From: Turnera subulata
Lineage: Eukaryota; Streptophyta; Magnoliopsida; Malpighiales; Passifloraceae
Assembly (NCBI GenBank): GCA_028386065.3
Contig: JAKUCV010004436.1
Coordinates: forward strand, 1 to 64,000
Direction: 5' to 3'
DNA length: 64,000 nt
Below the pieces are notes generated by a model. It saw only the letters and a list, made by a program, of their open reading frames with translations, was not told the origin of the DNA and ran no database searches. This document shows positions 1-8,430 of the stretch, in pieces; within the stretch, counting starts at the first letter, position 1, and the number at the start of each line of letters is the position of its first letter. The position numbers and the translations under genes are program-made.

Positions 1-496
1 GGAGAGAGAGCGAATGAGTTAGATTCCTTATGCGTTTGCAATAGGACCTATCATATATGCCATGCCATGTACTAGACCGGATGTCGCTTATGCTCTGAGT
101 GTCACGAGCAGATGCCAATCTGATCCCGGTGATAGTCACTGGATAACGGTTAAATATCCTTAAGTACTTGAGAAGCACTAAGGATGCATTCCTGGTTTAT
201 GGAAGCGTTGATGGGCTTGTTGTAAAGTGTTACAAAGATGCCAGCTTCCAAACTGACAGGGACGATTTTAGATCGCAATAAGGATATGTGTTTTGTCTTG
301 GAGGTGGTACTGTGAGCTGGAAGAGTTCCAAGCAGGAACAGCCACCGACTCTACAACTAAGGCTGTGTATAGTTCCTTCTGGGAACAATGTAGCAGATAC
401 ATTGTCTAATCTTCACATGCAACTGAAGCATGATGGTCATGCTAGATCCACATGTATAAGATACATGGATGTTTGGCTTTAGTGCAAGTGGGAGAT
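1..496 (+). pseudogene. Copy A of copia family C: 3' end of pol (RT end and RNase H remnant)
   Basis: This is the last part of a Ty1/copia pol gene running into its 3' LTR at 497. The DNA matches the RT/RNase H end of the other family-C copies at 29340-29815 and 44800-45300. The final readable frame (288-482) carries the family's C-terminal residues SENNVADPLT-like and KHDGHA. Frameshifts break the frame before it. About 224 bp of RNase H is missing: the sequence passes straight from the WKSSKQ segment to the tail at a GGCTG motif near 361-365. The same deletion occurs in C1 and C2 but not in copy B. The 5' part lies outside the window. The copy is non-functional. Confidence 0.85.
486..496 (+). 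other. Polypurine tract of copia copy A
   Basis: AAGTGGGAGAT lies immediately before the 3' LTR. It matches the tracts of the sister copies (29819-29829 on plus, 44786-44796 on minus). In LTR elements this purine run primes plus-strand DNA synthesis. Confidence 0.75.
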
Positions 497-891
497 CGTT
501 AGTAATATGCCCAAAAGCCAATCATGGATGTTTACTTATAGTCATGTACATACACTTTAAGGTTATTCCAATAAGTATCGTTTATGAGATAAACGCTTGC
601 ACATATTATAACCCTAGAATATTTCATATTCTTAAATGTCCCTAGTCGATTATTATTATGGATGGGTTATAATAATAAATTAAGACTAGCGTATGTTGAG
701 AATTTATATGTGATATGAATTCTACATACGGGTACAAGTTGGAGAACTTGTGGACTGGACCGACCCAAGAACCCTACATGGAACGTTATATGTATGCCGA
801 GTATGTAGTGGGTTTCGATTGATCAAGAGGGGATTCGTCCAACCCATATAACGGGTATATTATCGGATGGTTTCTTGATAGAGTTGAACTG

Positions 892-1140
892 TAAATGCAC
901 GGCCGTGCTCGGATTATGATATGTTGATATCATTGGTGTCCGTTTTACACAGTTAACTCGAGGATCAAGAAACCGAGATTAAACGTATACGAGATTGACA
1001 TATTCCATGTCTCGGATAAATGCACGGCCGTGCTCGGATTATGATATGTTGATATCATTGGTGTCCGTTTTACACAGTTAACTCGAGGATCAAGAAACCG
1101 AGATTAAACGTATACGAGATTGACATATTCCATGTCTCGG
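892..1140 (+). repeat. Perfect tandem duplication, period 125 bp, inside the copy A LTR
   Basis: The segment starting TAAATGCACGGCCGTGCTCG at 892 is repeated from 1017 with no mismatch seen over about 124 bp. The other family-C LTRs hold one copy (for example 24092-24215), so the duplication is private to this LTR and probably recent. Confidence 0.9.
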
Positions 1141-1254
1141 TTTAATCTTGATAAAGGGACGAAGGGACGATGACATATTCCGAGGCATAGAGAATCAGTA
1201 CTGATCTTGTCGTTCCGGTAGCAATGATGTGTTGCTAGACGCCGCTCTTTGCTT

Positions 1255-1283
1255 ATAATTGTAAAATGGGATTTTACAATTAT
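1255..1283 (+). other. Stem-loop in family-C LTR
   Basis: ATAATTGTAAAA and TTTTACAATTAT form a perfect 12-bp stem around the loop TGGGA. Equivalent hairpins with an 11-bp stem and a 4-base loop occur at 24331-24356, 30605-30630 and 53415-53440. The role is unknown; it may lie in the R or polyadenylation region. Confidence 0.6.
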
Positions 1284-1339
1284 TGCCGGACGTTACAAGT
1301 GCCTACAGGGTCACACACATAGAACCGTTGATACGAGCA

Positions 1340-1432
1340 GATGGTCGAACCGTGGTTGGACCATGGTTGGACCGGGTGTGGTTGGACCGCGGTGAAACCG
1401 TGGTTGGACCGTGGTTGGACCGTGGTTGGACG
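1340..1432 (+). repeat. GGTTGGACCGT minisatellite in LTR
   Basis: Units of about 10-20 bp built from GTGGTTGGACC are repeated here. The same motif with fewer or more degenerate units is at 24420-24485 and 30685-30750, and in reverse complement at 43855-43930 and 53285-53350. Copy number differs between LTRs, as expected from slippage. Confidence 0.7.
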
Positions 1433-2076
1433 TTTTCTGGGGTGGTTTGGCTCACTAAATATCAGATTTATTGAACCATTATTGAGGCCATGTGATGTGT
1501 ATTCCATTGTGCTTAATGGTGGACATGATGATGAGAATCTTAATCATGTGGCCAAAGGTGTTGGCCACCTTGTCTTCCACCTTTTGTGAGTTGGATTAGA
1601 AAAAGAGCATAATCTGATTATGCAAGGTGTATCCAACGTTTTTGGGTCTGAAAATTTCAGAGTATTGAGCCTTGAGAAGTGTTCTTGAGAGCTTAAGAAA
1701 ACACACACTTACCCTTTTCTTTGTGAAAGAAAAAGAACACCAAAACACCACAAACACAAGCCCCGGTTTTACTCTTGCTAGCACATCAGTCCGGGGAGCT
1801 CGTTCTTGGATTCGTGTGACGATTCCGAGAAGGTCACGGTTCGTGTGGATACCGTAGAGGAGCAGGTCTTCTTCTTGCTCTAACTGATTCGTTCCAGCCT
1901 TCGTCATGGTCTAGATGATTCCTTACACAAGTTAGGTGAAAGATCCTAACCTTACAGGTATATAACATTTGTTATACGGTTTATATGCTTCACATGTGGT
2001 TCTTGGTTAAGTTTCCTTTGCTTCCGCTGCATCTTTTGCTTGTATATGATTGTCATATAGCCTAGGGAAACTTACA

Positions 2077-2146
2077 AATAAAACCTTAATAAATATATAT
2101 GACTATATAATCATCCAATGATTGGCTTTTGGGCATTACACTAACA
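2077..2146 (-). repeat. 3' LTR fragment of copia copy B, interrupted by copy A
   Basis: On the minus strand this is the first 70 bp of a family-C LTR, starting TGTTAGTGTAATGCCC. It aligns with 44711-44785. It stops exactly where the copy A LTR ends, at the AATAA motif that is part of the LTR sequence itself. Copy A therefore inserted into this LTR, and the rest should lie left of position 1. Confidence 0.75.
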
Positions 2147-2157
2147 ATCTCCCACTT
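2147..2157 (-). other. Polypurine tract of copia copy B
   Basis: ATCTCCCACTT reads AAGTGGGAGAT on the minus strand. It is identical to the tract of copy A and directly abuts the LTR fragment. Confidence 0.75.
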
Positions 2158-2160
2158 GCA

Positions 2161-2727
2161 CTAAAGCCAATCATCCATATATCTAATACCAATGGATCTA
2201 GCATGACCATCATGCTTCGGTTGTGTGAGCGGCTTAGTTAATGGATCGGCTACATTGTTCTCAGAAAGAACTTTGCACAGCCTCACATCCCCTCTGCCAA
2301 TGATCTCACTAATAAGATGGTAGCGTCGGAGTATATGTTTGGATCTTTGGTGGTATCTAGGTTCTTGAGTCTGTGCGATTGTTCCATTGTTTTCACAATA
2401 GAGCTCAATCGGACTGTCAATGCTCAGAACCACCCCAAGTTTAGTTACGAACTTCTTAATCCAATCAGCCTCTTTCGCTGCATCAGAGGCAGCTATATAT
2501 TCAGCCTCAGTAGTAGAATCAACAACTATTTCTTACTTTGAACTCTTCCAGCAAACAGCACCACCTCCAAGACAAAACACATATCCTGACTGCGATCTAA
2601 AGTCATCCCTGTCTGTTTGGAAGTTGGCATCTGTGTAACCCTTTACAGCAAGCTCATCAACGATTTCGTACACATGGAATGCATCCTTAGTTCTTCTCAA
2701 GTACTTAAGGATGTTCTTAACCGCTGT
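2161..2727 (-). pseudogene. Copy B: RNase H end of copia pol
   Basis: Minus-strand sequence encoding the C-terminal RNase H domain. The open tail (2161-2433) has ELYCENNG, HQRSKHI and ADPLTKPL motifs typical of copia RNase H. This is the only family-C copy here that keeps the 224-bp segment deleted in A, C1 and C2, so it is the reference for what they lost. A frame change separates it from the RT frame that ends at 2728. Confidence 0.85.
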
Positions 2728-4302
2728 CTAGTGACCTTCACCGGGATCAGATTGATATCTGCTTTTGACACTTAATGCATATGCGACATCTGGTCGAGTA
2801 CATAGCATGGCGTACATGATAGATCCTATTGTTGACGCATAAAGAACCTCACTCATTTGTTCTCTCTCAGATGTACTAAGACATTGATTCTTTGAGAGAG
2901 TTATGCCATGTGACATGGGCAAGAAACCTTTCTTGGAGTCTTGCATGCTAAACTTTTTAAGCACCTTGTCAATATATGTACTTTGACTTAGGCCAAGAAG
3001 CCTTTTGGATCTATCTCTACAGATATTTATATTCAGCACATAGGCAGCTTCTCCTAACTCCTTTATTGAGAAATTCTTTCCTAACCAAATCTTTACAGAC
3101 TGTAGTGTTGGAATATCATTCCCAATGAGCAGAATGTCGTCAACATACAACAACAAGAAAACGATAGTGCTCCCACTAACCTTCTTGTAAACACTTGGCT
3201 CATCTTCATTTTTAATGAAACCAAACTGTTTGATTACTTCATCAAAATGAAGATTCCAACTCCTAGAAGCTTGCTTTAATCCACAAATAGATCTTTGCAA
3301 TTTGCATACCTTATTAGCATTATCTGGAGTGACAAAACCTTCAGGTTGTGTCATGTACACATCCTCTAAAATATTTCCATTAAGGAAAGCGGTTTTGACA
3401 TCCATCTGGCATATCTCATAATCATGGTATGCAGTTATAGCCAATAGAATTCGGATGGATTTAACCATGGCAATTGGCGAAAAAGTTTCATCATAGTCAA
3501 TACCATGAACTTGTTTGAAACCATTAGCAACCAATCGCCCTTTAAAGGTAATCACATTACCATCCATGTCGGTTTTCTTCTTATAGACCCACTTGCATCC
3601 AATGGGTTTTACCCCTTCAGGTGGATCAACCAAGGTCCATACCATGTTTTCATACATGGATTCCATCTCAGAATTCATGGCTTCTAGCCACTTCATAGAG
3701 TCTGGACCCGTAAATGCTTGCTGATAGGAAGTGGGCTCATCTTCATCCATGAGCATCACGTCTCCAGTATGAGTCAAAAGAAATCCATTTCTCTCAGGCT
3801 CATACCGAGTCCTATCAGACCTACGTGGTCCATGTGTTACAGGTACAGAATTTTCACCCACAACATCTTGTGGTTCCTGTCCTTGTTCCATCTCAGTATC
3901 TATAGCTTCTTGTTGTACTCGAACTTCTTCGAGTTCTATTTTTCTCCCACTGTTCTCTCTAGAAATAAATTCTCTTTCTAGAAAGATGATAGTACGAGCA
4001 ACAAACACTTTTTGCTCTGTGGGATTACAGAAATAATATCCTTTAGTTTCTTTAGGATATCTAACAAAAAAGCACTTGTCAGATTTAGGGCCGAGTTTGT
4101 CTGATGCTTGACGTCTTACATAAGCCTCACAACGCCAAATCTTCATAAAAGACAAATTGGGACGTTTCCCAGTCCACATCTCATGTGGTGTCTTTTCAAC
4201 CGATTTAAATGGAACATAGTTAAGTATAAAGGCAACAGTCAATAAAGCATGTCCCCAAAATGAAGAAGGAAGGCCAGCTTGACTCATCATAGAACGAACC
4301 AT
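2728..4302 (-). CDS. Copy B: integrase C-terminus and reverse transcriptase of copia pol (524 codons)
   Basis: This is the longest open pol segment in the window. From the N-terminus it holds the end of the integrase with the copia GKRPNLSF region (about residues 45-53), a variable acidic linker (about 115-200), then RT_2-type reverse transcriptase (about 215-450). RT shows QMDVKTAFLNG with Asp301 and an intact YVDD at 386-389, so its catalytic aspartates are present. The start codon is only the first Met after an upstream stop. The natural protein is a gag-pol polyprotein acting in cytoplasmic virus-like particles. A stop and frameshifts on either side make the gene non-functional as a whole. 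It is 3' of integrase and 5' of RNase H, the copia order. Confidence 0.9.
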   Translation of the reverse strand: MVRSMMSQAGLPSSFWGHALLTVAFILNYVPFKSVEKTPHEMWTGKRPNLSFMKIWRCEAYVRRQASDKLGPKSDKCFFVRYPKETKGYYFCNPTEQKVFVARTIIFLEREFISRENSGRKIELEEVRVQQEAIDTEMEQGQEPQDVVGENSVPVTHGPRRSDRTRYEPERNGFLLTHTGDVMLMDEDEPTSYQQAFTGPDSMKWLEAMNSEMESMYENMVWTLVDPPEGVKPIGCKWVYKKKTDMDGNVITFKGRLVANGFKQVHGIDYDETFSPIAMVKSIRILLAITAYHDYEICQMDVKTAFLNGNILEDVYMTQPEGFVTPDNANKVCKLQRSICGLKQASRSWNLHFDEVIKQFGFIKNEDEPSVYKKVSGSTIVFLLLYVDDILLIGNDIPTLQSVKIWLGKNFSIKELGEAAYVLNINICRDRSKRLLGLSQSTYIDKVLKKFSMQDSKKGFLPMSHGITLSKNQCLSTSEREQMSEVLYASTIGSIMYAMLCTRPDVAYALSVKSRYQSDPGEGH

Positions 4303-5072
4303 GTCTAACAGAGTTCTATTTGTCCTTTCAGATACACCATTCCATTGAGGTGTACCTGGTGGAGTAAGTTATGATACTATACCACATTCTATTAGATGAT
4401 CAAGAAATTCTCGGTCTAAGTATTCACCTCCTCGATCAGATCGATGCATTTTAATACTCTTACCAAGTTGATTCTGTACTTCATTCTTGAATTCTTTGAA
4501 CTTTCAAAGGATTCTGACTCGTGCTTCATAAGAAACACAAAGCCATATCTACTATAATCATCAGTAAATGTAATGAAGTACTGAAATCCATCTCTAGCCT
4601 TTGTTGACATAGGTCCACATACATCAGAATGTATAAGGCCTAACAAGTCTGAAGCTCTTTCACCTTTACCGGCAAAAGGAGCCTTCGTCATTTTGCCCAA
4701 TAAACATGACTCACAAGTCTCATATGATTCAAAATCAAATGAGTCTAAAATCCCATCCTTATGGAGTTTAGAAATACGAGTCTCGTTTATATGGCCCAAA
4801 CGACAATGCCAGAGAAAGGTCGTATCAAAATCGTTTAATTTAACCTTCTTCGAATTAATGTTATAGATTGGTGTTTCTCGGTTCAGAACATACAAACCAT
4901 TGCTTAAATATGCACCACCATAGCAAATATCATTTAAATAAATAGAACAACAGTTGTTCTTTATTACGAATGAAAAACCCTTCTTGTCCAGACAACAGAC
5001 AGAAATCAAATTCCTGCTTATAGTAGGTACATAATAACAATCACCAAGTTCCAAAACCAAACCACTCGGTAA
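4303..5072 (-). pseudogene. Copy B: GAG-pre-integrase and integrase core, truncated
   Basis: Minus-strand continuation of copy B towards its 5' end. The open part (4416-5060, 214 codons) has the zinc-binding pre-integrase segment (CRLGH...CESC) and the first integrase Asp in HSDVCGP. A frameshift near 4500 and one stop near 4370 (a Gln codon changed by C to T) interrupt the core. The remaining catalytic region is readable beyond them. At about 5072 the copia sequence stops inside the protease-proximal region and Tat-like LTR sequence begins. Gag, protease, PBS and 5' LTR of copy B are absent from the window. Confidence 0.85.
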
Positions 5073-6477
5073 AGAAGCTGGACCCGGGGATTCATCATGG
5101 ATGGGAAGGTGTTAGGCACCCATCCATGTTGGGGCAAAACTTTGTGCAATTAGAGGATTTCGTATGCCTTGTGCAAGTGTGCAAGTGTGAGCACCAAAAC
5201 ACATAATAACTGAATATTAAAAAGAAAGGGGAGAAGACGAAGATTGGGCTTTAGTTTCCACCGCTAGAAATCACCTACGTACCCCGACGACCGGGTTCAA
5301 AGCCCACGTAGTTCTTGACATGGCATCACAACAGTCACATCAACATCAACATCAACATTTCAACAATAATTGGTCAGACAAAAAGGGATTAGGATTACCT
5401 CTTGTAGCCCTCCTCTAGCTCCTTAGTTTGGGTTGTGCCTCCCACACAATTTCCTCCCACTCCTCAACTCAATCTTGGAGTTCTTCTTGATTTTGTCCTT
5501 TGCTGCCTTCAATGGATGATGCTATCCACAAAATTCTGCCAGAGTTTTGCCTACGGAACTATTTCTTAAGCTTGGAGAGATAGAGTTTCTCCAAGCTTCA
5601 AAGCTTTATGAAGAGTGTTTGCATAATAGAATGTCCCTTGAAATGTAAGACGGGGGTCCTATTTATAGTGTTTTGGATAGCCTAGTGGCGTGGACCAGCT
5701 TAATGATCAAGGTAATGGCCGAAAATATGGGCCAAAACCGAGTAGAATCAAATTCGGAGCGAAATCGCGGGAAAAAAAAGTGTTCTGGGCGCATATGACC
5801 GCCATGGCCGGCGGTCATCCTCTGGATGACAGCCAGGCCGGGCGGTCATGGAAGGAAGACCGCCAAAACCTGGCTGCGCCTGCGCATTACACTCGTTCTA
5901 TCCTTTTTCGATCTCGATTCTCCCCTAATTTCTCCCTGATTGATCCTACTGCGTAATTAACCATTAAACTGCCCAGAATCACTCAATTACTTGATTACTA
6001 CTCCCTGCAATCATCCCATAACTGATTCATACACATTAACATCCCCATTTTATGCACAATCATACCAAAAAACACAATTTTCCAATTGAATGATGATTTA
6101 ACGCTGATTTTCCACGAAAATCAGAGCTAAAATTATCCTGCAAGAAAATGTGTTAGTGGGCTAAACAACTCTGGAGAAACTATATTTCATTAACTTGGGC
6201 CCCCTAAAATCTATTTCTAACCCAAAAATAAATCAACTCAATATAATTGGGTCAAAGATAAATTAAAGAGCCCAAACAATGAAATAAAACATATTTTAGT
6301 ATATTAGACCTTAGTATATTTTTATCCTAGTAAATTACCAAAACATATTAATTCTACTAAAATAAATTTTAAATATGTCCTAATCTCAAGACATAATCAT
6401 CTCAACAATCTCCAAGTTCAAGCATGTTTAAATTCTAATTTGACAGAATATCCATGGGTCAAATTTGGGTGTTCACA
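5072..6477 (-). repeat. 3' LTR of Tat-like element, truncated at its 3' end
   Basis: It matches 11094-12547, for example GAAGCTGGACCCGGGGATTC followed by GGTGTTAGGCACCC. On the minus strand it begins TGTGAACACCC at 6477. Its last 165 bp or so, equivalent to 10930-11093, are missing at the junction with copia copy B near 5072. Confidence 0.8.
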
Positions 6478-6574
6478 GATGCCACTCGTTGATGAGTGCT
6501 TAGAGAATAAGGACGAAACAACGCAAGAAAGGAACAACCAAATTTGAATGGTTTGATGCAAGTTGTGTGTGTCA

Positions 6575-8430
6575 TGAATTTTGAGGAGCTATGCTCTTGG
6601 TTTGAAAATCTGGGCAGCTATGCCACCAAGGTTCAATAAAAAATTTTCAAAAAAGATGGGGCAACCATGCCCCTAAAAATTGTCTCAAAATTTCGGACAG
6701 TTATGCCTATAATTTCAAAAAGTCAAAGCAGCTAAGCCCCTAATCATCTCTAATGTTCAGGCAGCAATGCCTATTAAGTTTTACAAAATACCGCGGCAGC
6801 TATGCCCCCAAGAGTGTGGTTAATTCTAACATTTTGGACAGCTATACCCATGGTGCAGGATTATCCAAAAAACTCGGGGCAGCTATGCCTCTAATGTCTA
6901 AAAAGTCGGGCAGCTATGCCCTCAGTGCAATCAATTCAAAGCATATGGGCAGCTATGGCCTTGACATGATCAATTTTGAAAACTTGGACAGCTATGTCCT
7001 CAATTTGCAATAAACTTTGAAAAACTGGGTAGCTATGCCTCTGGTGTAACTATTTTTGAAAACTCAGGCAGCTATGCCCTTGATGTAGTCAACTAAAAAA
7101 TTTGGGCAGCTATGCCCCTGACAGAATTAGCGTCACAAATTCGGGCAGCTATGCCCTTGGTTTGAAATCATTTTGAAGAAGTCGGACAGCTATGCCCTTG
7201 ATACAATTAACAATTCAGGCAGCTATGCCCTAAACATGAACAAATCAGGTAGTTATGCCCTCCATGTAATCAAATTCAAAAACATGGGCAGCTATGCCCT
7301 TCATGTAACCAAGTTAAAAACTTGGGCAGCTATGCCCTTCGATTAAATCAAAAAATTCGGGTAGCTATACCCTTCAAATTCAAAAATTTGGGCAGCTATG
7401 CCCTTCATGTGATCAAAGTAAAAACTCAGGCAGCTATGCCCTTCATGCAATTAAACTTGAAAACTCGGGCAGCTATGCCCTCTAATTAAATTTCGAAAAA
7501 CTCGGGCAACTATGCCTTCATATGTTCTATTTCAAAAATATTCGGGCAGCTATGCCCCTCTCAATAGTTTGGGCAGCTATGCCCACCGTGCAATCATGAA
7601 CTTGGGCAGCTATGCCCTTCCATTTCAAATACTTGGGCAGCTATGCCCTTGATTTAAAATCGACTCGAAAGATTCGGGCAGCTATGCCCCTAAAAAAAAA
7701 CTGGGACAGCTATGCCCCCGATGAACCTAAATAAAAAACCGGGCAGCTATGCCCATGGCGTAATCAACTTCGAAAATGCGGGCAGCTATGCCCTCTCTCA
7801 ACATTAGAAAATTAAGGCAGTTATGCCCCTCATGTTTAAAATCTAGGCAGCTCTGCCTTTTATTCAACTTTCAAAATTAGGGCATCTATGCCCCTTATTC
7901 AAGTTCGAAAAACTAGGGCAACTACGCCCACTGTGCACTTATTCCAAAAAAACATAGGCAGCTATGCCCATAGGATCAGACATCAACTCTAATGACGTAG
8001 CTTGCCCCAAAAATCACACAATTCAAACCATGGGGTAGCATGCCCCTGGCATCATTCCACAAAAAAAAAAAAAGTTTAGGCCTTACGACTTGTTTTACCG
8101 AGAATGCCCCAAACTCATCGCATCAAACAACAAAAGTTGGGGCTTACAACTCCTGGAATGCCCAAACTCACATCTCGACTCATCAACAATAGTTGGGGCT
8201 TACATCTCCTTGAATGCCCAAGACAACACACATTAATTTTATAAAAAACTGGGCATTACATCTTCTCAGGAATGCCCAACATCGAACATTAATCATCAAA
8301 AGCCGGAGGACCGTCGTGCCCTAGATTCTATAGGTGATCGTAATGTCTACATCTCGAGTGCGGGCATAGCATGCCTGTTATTGTACAGACAAAGTCATCA
8401 ATAGATTCGGGCATGCCATGCCCCTCCAGT
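6575..8430 (-). repeat. Array of about 40 or more mini-hairpins, consensus GGGCATAGCTGCCC
   Basis: On the plus strand the motif GGGCAGCTATGCCC recurs every 25-45 bp between 6575 and 7970, then decays to looser GGGCA...TGCCC forms up to about 8430. Each unit is a 5-bp stem with a 4-base loop. The A+T-rich spacers are not conserved. Some variants keep pairing by double changes: GGACAGCTATGTCC at 6986-6999, GGGTAGCTATACCC at 7359-7372 and AGGCAGCTCTGCCT near 7844-7857. The array lies directly upstream of the 3' LTR in element sense, where Tat-lineage elements are known to carry variable tandem repeats. Confidence 0.9.

Larger units (their letters stand above)
497..2076 (+). repeat. 3' LTR of copia copy A
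   Basis: This LTR of about 1.58 kb is homologous to those at 23556-25082, 29830-31346, 43251-44785 and 52680-54213. The start reads CGTTAG instead of TGTTAG (one change) and the end is CTTACA. It is longer than its relatives partly because of a perfect 125-bp tandem duplication at 892-1140. It also carries the family's stem-loop (1255-1283) and a GGTTGGACC minisatellite (about 1340-1432). The 5 bases after it, AATAA, are the expected right-hand target duplication. The left-hand copy is outside the window. Confidence 0.85.

Noticed and set aside
6575..8430. CRISPR-like repeat array
   Set aside because: Repeat units are short (14 bp), variable and unevenly spaced, there are no cas genes, and the context is a plant retroelement 3' region.
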